Positions 8,066 through 15,002 of a stretch of 37,100 nucleotides of DNA are shown here, piece after piece. Position numbers and translations under genes: made by a program. Within the stretch, counting starts at the first letter, position 1; the number at the start of each line of letters is the position of its first letter. This stretch comes from Clostridia bacterium (GTDB lineage: Bacteria; Bacillota; Clostridia; TANB77; CAG-508). The stretch lies in the NCBI GenBank assembly GCA_017939755.1, contig JAGBAJ010000008.1, positions 1 through 37,100 on the forward strand. Direction: 5' to 3'. The notes under the pieces were generated by a model. It saw only the letters and a list, made by a program, of their open reading frames with translations, was not told the origin of the DNA and did no database searches.

Positions 8066-8140
8066 ATACAAATATCTCCTTTTAATATAATTTATTTGGA
8101 GCTTTTATAGGATAAGCTCTAACCTTCTTCCTTTTAATTT

Positions 8141-8308
8141 TTATTTATTATCTATCACCTTTAGATAAAATATTTTATTACATTTATCATTTAAACACCT
8201 AGCAGTTTCACTCTTTATTATTTCACTAGTTAAATTTTCATGTTTAGCTCCACAATAAGGACAGTAATACACTTTTTCACCTTTCTTAATTTCTATTTGT
8301 TTTATCAT
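8141..8308 (-). CDS. small zinc-ribbon protein
   Basis: 55 residues; the ATG has AAGGTG 6 bases upstream. Two CxxC-type knuckles (YYCPYCGAKH and ARCLNDKCNKIF) form a rubredoxin/zinc-ribbon pair, separated by about 18 residues. It is the first gene after the promoter at 8363-8391. Similar tiny phage zinc ribbons bind nucleic acid or modulate host RNA polymerase, but no specific family is evident. Confidence 0.7.
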   Translation of the reverse strand: MIKQIEIKKGEKVYYCPYCGAKHENLTSEIIKSETARCLNDKCNKIFYLKVIDNK

Positions 8309-8362
8309 AATATTCACCTTACCCTTTCTTTTATTAGATTTCTTATCTTTCTTTATATTATA

Positions 8363-8391
8363 ATTATATGCAAATTTTTAAATTTTGTCTA
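8363..8391 (-). promoter_or_regulatory. sigma-70-type promoter, shared extended motif
   Basis: Minus strand TAGACA, 17-base spacer, TATAAT. The spacer AAATTTAAAAATTTGCA resembles the spacers of the promoters at 13974, 30887 and 34932. It drives the zinc-ribbon gene at 8308 and genes after it. Confidence 0.7.
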
Positions 8392-8433
8392 GTCTTTTTT
8401 AAGAATATCTTTGATTATTTTCACCCTTCATTT

Positions 8434-8721
8434 TTATAAATATAACTCTGTAACTAAATCTAAATAATCAACATAAACGTCTTCTACCATTTCCATCTTG
8501 TCATACACATATCCATATTGATAAATAGTTTCTTTACAACTATTAATGTCTTTCAGTAATTCATAATAACATTGCATTAAGTAATCATATATTTTATAGT
8601 ATATTTCTTTTACTTCTATATTAATAGTTTGAAATTTTCTTTCTCTTTCTAGTTCTCTTCTTCTTTGAGTTACTTTAGCTATCGTTTTCTCTATCATTGA
8701 CTTTAACACATATTTATTCAT
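8434..8721 (-). CDS. hypothetical protein
   Basis: About 95 residues. The ATG at 8721 is preferred because GAGG lies 8 bases upstream (a GTG 9 bases earlier is also open). Strongly helical and Tyr/Glu/Arg-rich (YVLKSMIEKTIAKVTQRRRE, then TINIEVKEIYYKIYDYLMQC). No known motif. It is preceded by a six-codon ORF with a better ribosome site (8727-8747), suggesting coupled translation. Function unknown. Confidence 0.55.
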   Translation of the reverse strand: MNKYVLKSMIEKTIAKVTQRRRELERERKFQTINIEVKEIYYKIYDYLMQCYYELLKDINSCKETIYQYGYVYDKMEMVEDVYVDYLDLVTELYL

Positions 8722-8726
8722 ATATC

Positions 8727-8747
8727 TCACCTCAATTTTTTCTTCAT
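8727..8747 (-). CDS. six-codon leader ORF (MKKKLR)
   Basis: A perfect AGGAGG lies 7 bases before an ATG that encodes MKKKLR and then TGA, ending 5 bases before the ATG of the 8434-8721 gene. The ribosome site for the longer gene lies inside it. It may be a coupling or attenuation leader, or a remnant. Very small, so tentative. Confidence 0.3.
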   Translation of the reverse strand: MKKKLR

Positions 8748-8774
8748 ATATAAACCTCCTAATTTTTAGTATTA

Positions 8775-9422
8775 CTACATATCAAACAAATCAAATATTA
8801 TCCAATCATTCGCTTGTACAATGTACTTATCTTCATATTTATTATAATGTTCATCAGTCATAAATAGATAATATCCATCAAAATCTTTAAATATACATTT
8901 ATAGTGATTTTTATAAAATCTTTCATTAGTATTCTTTAGAACTAAATATACATCATCTTGTAATAATTTTAATAATTTCCTTTCATCTGTATTCTTCTCT
9001 ATATAAGCAAATTTAATTATACTATTATCGGTTCTTTCTATTATATAGATATTATCTTCTTTAGATATGTCAACTACCGTTTCATTCTTCTTTAATTCAT
9101 TAATGAACTCTAGTAAATCACTACTTATTCTTTCTTTAATTTCTTCTTTAGCTAAAGTATCAGTATATCTTTCTATTGATATACCTAAGCTCTTCTCATA
9201 CATATATGCTTCTCCTTCTCCAGTACTATTATTAATAGAAGGATTATAATATTCACACTCTATTGCATCTCCTGAATTTTTATGTCGAAAATGTGGTTCT
9301 TGCTTTAGTCCTTTAGCCAAATACATTTCATGTTTACAGAAAGGACAGTAATAGACTGCCCTCTCTAGCTCATAACTTGCTACTACTTCATTATTATTCT
9401 TATCTAAAGCTCTAAATATCAC
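8775..9422 (-). CDS. CoiA-like N-terminal zinc-finger protein
   Basis: 215 residues. The N-terminus (residues 1-60) has YYCPFCKHEMYLAKG, then PHFRHKNSG and CEYYNP: the CxxC...HFxH arrangement typical of the zinc-finger part of competence CoiA-like proteins. CoiA proteins continue with a nuclease domain; here the rest (from about 75) is acidic and lacks a clear D...ExK motif, ending with aromatic-rich beta strands (YYLFMTDEHYNKYEDKYIVQ). So it is a CoiA-like zinc domain on an unrelated or degenerate body. It belongs to the early-gene block, downstream of the GIY-YIG gene. DNA-binding is a guess. Confidence 0.5.
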   Translation of the reverse strand: MIFRALDKNNNEVVASYELERAVYYCPFCKHEMYLAKGLKQEPHFRHKNSGDAIECEYYNPSINNSTGEGEAYMYEKSLGISIERYTDTLAKEEIKERISSDLLEFINELKKNETVVDISKEDNIYIIERTDNSIIKFAYIEKNTDERKLLKLLQDDVYLVLKNTNERFYKNHYKCIFKDFDGYYLFMTDEHYNKYEDKYIVQANDWIIFDLFDM

Positions 9423-9449
9423 TATTATCTCTCCTTTGTATTTAATTAT

Positions 9450-10109
9450 TTATGCTAATTTATCTTTTAAACTTTCTATTTGTAAATCTATCATATTTAA
9501 TCTTTTAATAAGCAATTCTCTTTCACTTATTAATTTATCATATTCTTTTTGTAGTTTAACTTCTTCTGTTTTTATATTTCCAATATGATAGCTTTTATCA
9601 TTATATTTACATTGACCTATAGACTGATAATACTCTATCATTTCTTTTTCATAAGCTAATGCTTCTAATTCGTTATCACCAAATCTTTTTAATATTTTTA
9701 TTTCTATTTTACTATAATCTTCTTTATTAAATCTTTGATACATTGAGCTTAAAATTCTATCTCTACAACCTTTACCTATATAAACTACTTCATCACTTAT
9801 ATAATGAGCATATACATAATATCCATCAAATTCTTTCTTACGTTCTTTTTTAGTTAAAATATTTTCATATTTAGATACTTGATTAGAAGAACCTCTATTG
9901 TTTTTTCTACCATCTTTTACTTCTTGAGGTATATCATATATTCTATCTATTATTACCTTTTGTCCTTCTTTGTGCCATTCACATAATGCAGATAATTTTC
10001 TTTCGTCACCTTTTCTATTATTTGATTTTTTACATTCTATCTCAACTGCATTACAGAACTCTTTCCAGTTTTTAAATATATCTCCATCTTTTACATTGTT
10101 TAAATTCAT
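9450..10109 (-). CDS. GIY-YIG endonuclease, homing type
   Basis: About 219 residues; the ATG at 10109 has AAGGA 9 bases upstream. The central part (residues about 90-170) is GIY-YIG: GYYVYAHYISDEVVYIGKGC followed by RDRI, with a downstream KEMIEYYQ providing the expected glutamate. The N-terminal 60-70 residues (NWKEFCNAVEIECKKSNNRK) are a likely recognition region and the C-terminus is a coiled coil (YDKLISERELLIKRLNMIDLQI). It sits directly after the iterons and before the CoiA-like gene, which suits a free-standing homing or phage-exclusion endonuclease. No intron fold is visible nearby. Confidence 0.8.
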   Translation of the reverse strand: MNLNNVKDGDIFKNWKEFCNAVEIECKKSNNRKGDERKLSALCEWHKEGQKVIIDRIYDIPQEVKDGRKNNRGSSNQVSKYENILTKKERKKEFDGYYVYAHYISDEVVYIGKGCRDRILSSMYQRFNKEDYSKIEIKILKRFGDNELEALAYEKEMIEYYQSIGQCKYNDKSYHIGNIKTEEVKLQKEYDKLISERELLIKRLNMIDLQIESLKDKLA

Positions 10110-10194
10110 TTCTATCATTCCTTTTTAAAGTTATAGTAGACCTCCTAATAACCTAAGTTGATATATTTGATTGTCATATTGTTTTTTTATTGTT

Positions 10195-10213
10195 GGTGGG
10201 TGTTTCACCCACC
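10195..10213. repeat. GC-rich hairpin beside the iterons
   Basis: GGTGGGTG-TTT-CACCCACC is a perfect 8-bp stem with a 3-base loop in an AT-rich setting. No T-tract follows on the minus strand, so it is not a standard terminator for the rep gene. It may belong to the replication origin or mark a nicking or protein site. On the minus strand its CTCGGTGGG start matches the left-edge patch. Confidence 0.65.
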
Positions 10214-10244
10214 GAGTTTATCACTTATTCTTATCCCTAATTTC

Positions 10245-10352
10245 TTATCTATAATATTATCTATAATTATGTATACCACTTTTATGTTTTCGTGAATACC
10301 ACTTTTATGTTTTCGTGAATACCACTTTTATGTTTTCGTGAATACCACTTTT
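10245..10352. repeat. iterons with AT-rich direct repeats: candidate replication origin
   Basis: Three exact 23-bp copies of ATACCACTTTTATGTTTTCG plus TGA (10273-10295, 10296-10318, 10319-10341) and a partial fourth (342-352 of this block) lie head to tail. Next to them are two direct copies of TTATCTATAAT (10245-10255 and 10257-10267) that could serve as the unwinding element. The array begins within 15 bases of the stop of the Rep-like gene. Iterons next to an initiator gene are the classic layout of theta-replicating plasmids and of many phage origins. Confidence 0.8.
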
Positions 10353-10362
10353 TTGCACAAAT

Positions 10363-11418
10363 TTATTTTCCTAGTTTTTTATAGAATGATTTCCACTCAT
10401 GATATGGTACTAATTTATAGTAATATCTTGTTTTTATTTGTCCAAATTCTTCAACAGTCACAGCTTTACGTTCTATTAAATGTTTTGCACATAGGTCTTT
10501 CTCTATATCTTCACTTATAATACCTTTATTCTTTGAACTATTACCATTTAATCCTATTTGTTCACACATAAACTTTCTATCAATAGGCTTTTCAACATAT
10601 TTTATTTCTCCAGTTTTCTCATAATGTTTATAGTCAATTAAAAACCACTTTAAAAAACAATAAATCTTAATCATGTTACTATTACTTGTATTTATCAGAT
10701 ATTTTAATATATCACTTTCAATAGTTACAAAAGTACCACTTTTAGAAAGTTTATTTTCTTTGTCAACATAAGGCATTATTTTATAATAAGTTCTACCTTG
10801 ACTATCATAACATACATCAAACACTTTATTCCCAGCTTTAGTAAGTTTATTTATTTGTGTATAGATGTTACGTTTTTTCCAACCACTTAAATCTTCAAAT
10901 TTTTCTATGTTTTCATTTACAAAACTTCTATATAAGTATCTATGTTCTTCTACTTCAGAATAATCTAATCCTAGCATATCGCATACTTCTTCTCCTTTAC
11001 GATTACTGAAGTAAGTGAATAATGCTAATGCTTTAAAGTCCATATAATTTTTATCTTTTTTTCCACAATTTATAAAACTTGTATTCATAGGTACTAACCA
11101 CACTTCATTTTTATCATATTTATATTCTTCTTCGTCCTCTTCTTCTTCAATATCATTTTCTATTTCAACATCTACTTTAATAGTATTTATTTCTTTAGCA
11201 ACAATTGAAGTTTCTACTTTGGTTTGATTAGTCGATTGTTCTTTTATTTGTTGCTCAAGTTCCTTAATTCTAGCTTCAGCTTCAGCTATTTCTTTAGAAT
11301 AATCTTTTAATCTACTCATTGCTTTCCAAGTTTCTATTCTACTTTTTAATGTTTGTATCTCTTGTTTCATTTTATTCACCAAATCCTTTATTGTTTTATT
11401 TGATGAACCTCCTAGCAT
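10363..11418 (-). CDS. replication initiator-like protein (winged helix, iteron-linked)
   Basis: 351 residues. Residues 1-70 form a coiled coil (MKQEIQTLKSRIETWKAMSR, then AEAEARIKELEQQIKEQ), 75-110 an acidic linker, and from 115 a Rep/DnaD-like winged-helix region: FKALALFTYFSNRKGEEV, GWKKRNIYTQINKLTKAGNKV, then a second unit TFVTIESDILKYLINTSNSN, MIKIYCFLKWFLIDY and 'FMCEQIGLNGNSSKNKGIIS'. The two-winged-helix plan and the 23-bp iterons at its 3' end support an origin-binding role. The ATG at 11418 lacks a good ribosome site and lies 6 bases after the upstream stop, so translation is probably coupled; an AGGAGG lies just inside the gene without a canonical start after it. No helicase-loader motif is visible. 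Function inferred from layout. Confidence 0.65.
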   Translation of the reverse strand: MLGGSSNKTIKDLVNKMKQEIQTLKSRIETWKAMSRLKDYSKEIAEAEARIKELEQQIKEQSTNQTKVETSIVAKEINTIKVDVEIENDIEEEEDEEEYKYDKNEVWLVPMNTSFINCGKKDKNYMDFKALALFTYFSNRKGEEVCDMLGLDYSEVEEHRYLYRSFVNENIEKFEDLSGWKKRNIYTQINKLTKAGNKVFDVCYDSQGRTYYKIMPYVDKENKLSKSGTFVTIESDILKYLINTSNSNMIKIYCFLKWFLIDYKHYEKTGEIKYVEKPIDRKFMCEQIGLNGNSSKNKGIISEDIEKDLCAKHLIERKAVTVEEFGQIKTRYYYKLVPYHEWKSFYKKLGK

Positions 11419-11424
11419 TACGCT

Positions 11425-11649
11425 TTATTCTCTATTTCTTAATTCTTTCTCTAAATATTTAACATATAACTTATAAGCAGTAAATAAATCATTATCTGTA
11501 TCTTTGTTAGTTCTATCCTTTAGCTGAGTGTAAAATTCAATACTGTCTCTTAACTTCCAATTACTCAAGTTAGGTATTCTATCTACTAACTCTTTTAATC
11601 TTTTCTTTAGCTCTTCATCTCTTATCATATTAATCTCAAAATCACTCAT
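11425..11649 (-). CDS. hypothetical small helical protein
   Basis: 74 residues, starting in a TAATG overlap with the stop of the XRE gene and ending 6 bases before the Rep-like gene. It is highly charged and helical (RDEELKKRLKELVDRIPNLS, SIEFYTQLKDR). No family recognised. Tight coupling in XRE-X-Rep order suggests it works with the repressor or the initiator. Confidence 0.6.
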   Translation of the reverse strand: MSDFEINMIRDEELKKRLKELVDRIPNLSNWKLRDSIEFYTQLKDRTNKDTDNDLFTAYKLYVKYLEKELRNRE

Positions 11650-11870
11650 TATTTATCACCTTTCTCTTTGTTTATATATTCAATCCATTTTAAAAGTTCT
11701 TCATCTGATAGCTGATAAGCTTCTTTTAATCTCCAAATATTTTCTGCTCTAGGATATTTTTTACCTTTCTCATAATCGCTTATCGTTGGGATTCCTATTT
11801 TTATTACTTTAGACATATCTTCAAGTGTCATATTTAATTCTTTTCTTTTATTTCTTAATAAGTTTTTCAC
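11649..11870 (-). CDS. XRE-family transcriptional regulator
   Basis: About 73 residues. Start chosen at the GTG at 11870, giving VKNLLRNKRKELNMTLEDMS with AAGGA 10 bases upstream; two earlier GTG/TTG codons are too close to the ribosome site. Typical XRE HTH: LRNKRKELNMTLEDMSKVIK, then GIPTISDYEKGKKYPRAENI, plus a short tail. As the first gene of the XRE-X-Rep block, facing a region with two tandem repeat units (11890-12012), it is a plausible prophage or copy-number repressor acting there. Confidence 0.8.
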   Translation of the reverse strand: MKNLLRNKRKELNMTLEDMSKVIKIGIPTISDYEKGKKYPRAENIWRLKEAYQLSDEELLKWIEYINKEKGDK

Positions 11871-11889
11871 TTGCAACACTTCCTTTCAT

Positions 11890-12012
11890 AATTTAGATAA
11901 GACTTCGACTTTTATTTTTTTCGTTTTTAACAAAAGTTTTTTAGAAAAAAATTTATCTTCTATAAATTAAATAAGACAAATTTTTTATTTTTTTTCGTTT
12001 TTAACAAAAGTT
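11890..12012. repeat. tandem imperfect repeat, candidate operators
   Basis: Two units 74 bases apart. Each contains an AATTTA(G)ATAAGAC-like start and an identical TCGTTTTTAACAAAAGTTT (11921-11939 and 11995-12013), with T-rich filler. They lie upstream of the XRE gene. The TTTT/AAAA arms of TTTTAACAAAA could be XRE operator half-sites. No clean promoter could be fitted. Confidence 0.6.
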
Positions 12013-12063
12013 TATTTTAATATATATTATTAGAATGAAATTTTTATTGGGCATAATTTAGCA

Positions 12064-12095
12064 TAAAAAAAAGAAGAATATTTCTATTCTTCTTT
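12064..12095 (-). terminator. intrinsic terminator after the 12084 gene
   Basis: AGAAGAATA and TATTCTTCT form a 9-bp stem with a 4-base loop and are followed by eight T on the minus strand. The stop codon of the gene lies within the stem. Confidence 0.85.
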
Positions 12096-12308
12096 CACGA
12101 AAATATCTACACTCGAGTAGCCATTACCATTATCTTTATTAATCTCTACCGTATATTCAGATATTGAATTTTTACTCCTACCCCAAAATCGAATACCATC
12201 TACATTTTTATGTTTTCTTATTTGAGTTAGTTGATTTTCTGATAAATAAATGTCTTGATTGAGAAATTCGTCTAACTCTAGGTATGACATATCTCTTATA
12301 TTCTTCAT
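12084..12308 (-). CDS. hypothetical small protein
   Basis: About 74 residues; the ATG at 12308 is preferred, with GAGGTG 7-8 bases upstream. N-terminal helix (NIRDMSYLELDEFLNQDIYL), a segment VDGIRFWGRSKNS, then beta strands (EYTVEINKDNGNGYSSVDIF). Monocistronic: it has its own promoter (12326-12354) and terminator. Its location between the recombinase and the repressor suggests a lysogeny-related role such as an excision factor or lysogenic-conversion protein, but I recognise no motif. Confidence 0.55.
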   Translation of the reverse strand: MKNIRDMSYLELDEFLNQDIYLSENQLTQIRKHKNVDGIRFWGRSKNSISEYTVEINKDNGNGYSSVDIFVKEE

Positions 12309-12325
12309 GATAATCACCTCAATTA

Positions 12326-12354
12326 ATTATATCATGAGTAAAGAGTTACTACAA
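12326..12354 (-). promoter_or_regulatory. promoter of the 12084-12308 gene
   Basis: Minus strand TTGTAG, 17-base spacer, TATAAT, about 20 bases before the ribosome site. The -35 overlaps the inverted repeat at 12348-12381. Confidence 0.6.
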
Positions 12355-12381
12355 TTGAATGTTTAACTTCTTAAACGTAGT
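12348..12381. repeat. inverted repeat 3' of the recombinase: operator or attP candidate
   Basis: ACTAC ... GTTTAA-CTTC-TTAAAC-GTAGT: an inner 6-bp arm with 4-base loop flanked by an outer 5-bp arm with uneven spacing (8 versus 0 bases). It lies between the recombinase stop (12395) and the -35 of the next gene. Imperfect inverted repeats close to a large serine recombinase gene are where attP sites occur, but a simple operator or terminator is equally possible. Confidence 0.35.
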
Positions 12382-12394
12382 AGCATTGATGACA

Positions 12395-13795
12395 TTAAAC
12401 ATTATATTCTATAGTAAAATCTTCTGTATCTCTTACAATTATACGAGATATAATTTGATTTAATATAATTTTCTTTTGTTCTGCATTTCCTTTTTCATAT
12501 AAATATTTAAAGTTCATTAAGTTCTCTGCTAGTTCTTCTTTCTTATTTAATCTTAATTTTTCTATTGCCAATTCTTTCTTTCTCTTACTTAAATCTTCCT
12601 TTAAACTTTCTAAAGATTCTTTCATATTTTTAACTATATTACTTGTCATTTCTATACTATTTATATCTAAATCCATCAACAATAATTTCTGTAAATTACC
12701 TTCTGCTTTTTCCAATTCTTTTTCTTTAGAGTTGATATTTCTAGTTATATTATTTATATCTTTCTCTATATATTCAATCTTACTTTCACCTTGATTGTTA
12801 TATTTTTCTATTAATTTATCTTTATCTAATTTACTATTTAGTACATTTAATATCTCATGTTCTACTGCTCTAGTTAATTTTTCTCCACCGAAACTTTTCT
12901 TTACTCCCTCAATTCTTTTAGTTTTACAATGTCTACATTTAAATATTAAACTCTTACCTCTATTGTAATCAATGCTTAATTTTCCTCCGCATGGCTCATG
13001 TATCAGTAAGCCTTCCAAAAGAACTTCACTTCTAAACGTTTTAACACTATTATTTGTTACTTGTTTTCTACTAGCTTTAGCAGTCATAAAATCTTCATAT
13101 ATATCTGCTCCTACAACCAATTCCATTTTGGGATTTGACATATACTGAAGTAAAGTTTGATTATTTTGATACTTGTCAGTATAATCTTTTAAATAATCCA
13201 TAGACGCTCTAGCCCCTTTTGTCAGATAAATATTATATAGCTCTTTTATAATTGGAACTAGAGCAGTATCTACAACTTCCTTTTTAATTCCGTCTTCTTC
13301 TATTATTTTAAATCCTAATAGTACTTTATGTCCTAGAAATGCTCCTTTGCTTTTAGCTAATTCCTTTTGTGATTTTATTCTATCACTTGTATCTTTAGAA
13401 GATTGTTCTGAGAAGTAACTTGTAAATAAACTCATTAACTTATCAATTCCTTCTTTGTTAATACAACGACCATCTTTAACCGACCAAATTTTCACATTTA
13501 CATTTGTTAAATCGTCAATAAAATCTATTGCATCTCTTGTATTTCTTGCAAGTCTTGATTGCTCGAAAATGTAAAAATTTTCTACATTACCCTCTAAACA
13601 TAATCGTTTTGCTTTCATTAGTTCTTCTCTATCTTTAGCTTTAGTCTTGTATGCACTTATATATTCACTAAAGAACATATCAATCTTATGTCCATTTTTT
13701 AGAGCAAATTTTTCAATACTAAACTTTTGATGTTCAACGTCTTGTCTATTTTCATTAGTACTTGCTCTTAAATATGCAATTGTTAATTTTTTCAT
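12395..13795 (-). CDS. large serine recombinase (phage integrase)
   Basis: 466 residues. Resolvase catalytic domain at 1-140: AYLRAST with nucleophile Ser12, the SRLARNTRDAIDFIDDL motif and an E-helix. A recombinase domain (about 150-260) includes GAFLGHKVLLGFKI and YIYEDFMTA-like segments; a zinc ribbon (about 265-295) has two Cys pairs (EPCGGKL and FKCRHC); a coiled coil (about 330-440) ends the protein. This is the serine-integrase layout that joins attP to attB. AAAGGAG lies inside the upstream 26-codon ORF, 2 bases from its stop. Likely regulated by the promoter at 13974-14002. No tyrosine integrase is present. Confidence 0.92.
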   Translation of the reverse strand: MKKLTIAYLRASTNENRQDVEHQKFSIEKFALKNGHKIDMFFSEYISAYKTKAKDREELMKAKRLCLEGNVENFYIFEQSRLARNTRDAIDFIDDLTNVNVKIWSVKDGRCINKEGIDKLMSLFTSYFSEQSSKDTSDRIKSQKELAKSKGAFLGHKVLLGFKIIEEDGIKKEVVDTALVPIIKELYNIYLTKGARASMDYLKDYTDKYQNNQTLLQYMSNPKMELVVGADIYEDFMTAKASRKQVTNNSVKTFRSEVLLEGLLIHEPCGGKLSIDYNRGKSLIFKCRHCKTKRIEGVKKSFGGEKLTRAVEHEILNVLNSKLDKDKLIEKYNNQGESKIEYIEKDINNITRNINSKEKELEKAEGNLQKLLLMDLDINSIEMTSNIVKNMKESLESLKEDLSKRKKELAIEKLRLNKKEELAENLMNFKYLYEKGNAEQKKIILNQIISRIIVRDTEDFTIEYNV

Positions 13796-13797
13796 TT

Positions 13798-13878
13798 CTA
13801 ATTCTCCTTTTCTTTTTCTTGAGCTTTTATGTCATTTATTATATCTACAAATATTTGATATAATATATTTTCGTTCAT
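13798..13878 (-). CDS. 26-codon ORF upstream of the recombinase
   Basis: Encodes MNENILYQIFVDIINDIKAQ and six more residues, amphipathic then charged. AGGTGG lies 9 bases before the ATG. Its 3' end contains the recombinase ribosome site and its stop is 2 bases before the recombinase ATG, so the two are translationally linked. It may be a regulatory leader or a real small protein. Confidence 0.5.
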   Translation of the reverse strand: MNENILYQIFVDIINDIKAQEKEKEN

Positions 13879-13973
13879 ACTCACACACCACCTTTTAATA
13901 GATTGTGTGTCCCCTAAAAATTCATAGTTGATTTATAAAATTATCTATGATATAATTAATATTTTATATTTAT

Positions 13974-14002
13974 ATTATACACAAATTTTTAGGTTTTGTA
14001 AA
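13974..14002 (-). promoter_or_regulatory. promoter of the recombinase operon, shared extended motif
   Basis: Minus strand TTTACA, 17-base spacer AAACCTAAAAATTTGTG, TATAAT. The spacer is nearly the same as those before the homing endonucleases at 30887 and 34932. Confidence 0.8.
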
Positions 14003-14040
14003 TATCATTAACAAATATTGATGATTATATTCACCCACAC

Positions 14041-14070
14041 AAAAAAAAGAGTAGCATTATGCTACTCTTA
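14041..14070 (-). terminator. intrinsic terminator ending the tail operon
   Basis: AAGAGTAGCAT pairs with ATGCTACTCTT and is followed by eight T on the minus strand, directly after the stop of the leucine-rich-repeat gene. Confidence 0.9.
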
Positions 14071-14072
14071 AA

Positions 14073-15002
14073 TTATTGAACTATATTATATCCCTTGCTT
14101 TTATATGAATTTTTTTGTGCATCTGATATATTTAGACTATTACTTACTTTTATATTAATTATTGTATCTGTTATTGCTAATTTATTTAAGAAAGTAAATA
14201 GATTTGTTGTATTTAATGCTGTATAACTTAAATCTAAATCTGTTTTCAATACAGTTTTATTTTCTATTTCTATTTGCTCTAGACTAGTACAATTATAGAA
14301 TATATCTTCTGCTGATTCTATTGTATTAAAATCTAATTTAACTCTTCTCAAGTCAGTACAATTGTAAAACATTCTATTAGCATTTTTTAATCCTACGATT
14401 TCGTTAGTAAATGACACTAGTCGAATGCAATCTTCAAACATTGATACTGCTTCTTCTGATTCCATGTTACGCAAATCAACACTTCTTAGATTTTTATTAT
14501 TTGCAAAATTTCTTTCATAAATCGTAACACCTTGCATATTACCTTTTATGCTTATTACTTTTGAATCTCTTAGTTCAAAAACATAGAAGTGCTCAAGTGC
14601 TCTAACAACACAATTCCAAGCTTTCCAACCTTCACAATTTTCGACATTAGTAGGAATTTTTGTTGGTATATATAGAGTTCTAACTAACATCTCATATATA
14701 CTAGTTCCTCCCTCAGTTGTTGTAACTGTTGTTCTGCTTGGTGATGATATGTAGAATTTGAAAATATCTGTTACTGATATTATAGGTATTTGCATACTTA
14801 TGTAAAACTCACTATCAGCAACATCTCTCATATATTGAATATCACTTGAAGCTTCTAGTATAGCTTGTTTCATTTCATCTGCTACATAACACAAGTCTTT
14901 AGTAGATTTGCAAACTGTGTTAGGTTTATACTGCTGTATCACTTCTATTATATCTGTTATATATCCCTTTATTTTTCCTACCTTTTCTTTTAACTTCAAC
15001 AT
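14073..15002 (-). CDS. BspA-type leucine-rich-repeat protein, receptor-binding candidate
   Basis: 309 residues. Residues 1-70 are helical (KVGKIKGYITDIIEVIQQYK); about 70-140 form a beta-rich part with YEMLVRTLYIPTKIP; from about 150 there are irregular LRR units of the BspA/Treponema type: MFEDCIRLVSF, MFYNCTDLRRVKL and IFYNCTSLEQIEI. Such repeats are used in bacterial adhesins and some phage fibres. It begins in a TAATG overlap with the BppU-like gene and is the last gene before the tail-operon terminator, the usual place for a receptor-binding tip protein. Receptor unknown. LRR content is seen; the adhesin role is inference. Confidence 0.7.
   Translation of the reverse strand: MLKLKEKVGKIKGYITDIIEVIQQYKPNTVCKSTKDLCYVADEMKQAILEASSDIQYMRDVADSEFYISMQIPIISVTDIFKFYISSPSRTTVTTTEGGTSIYEMLVRTLYIPTKIPTNVENCEGWKAWNCVVRALEHFYVFELRDSKVISIKGNMQGVTIYERNFANNKNLRSVDLRNMESEEAVSMFEDCIRLVSFTNEIVGLKNANRMFYNCTDLRRVKLDFNTIESAEDIFYNCTSLEQIEIENKTVLKTDLDLSYTALNTTNLFTFLNKLAITDTIINIKVSNSLNISDAQKNSYKSKGYNIVQ

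Noticed and set aside
10273..10352. CRISPR array
   Set aside because: The 23-bp units are directly contiguous without spacers; they are iterons.
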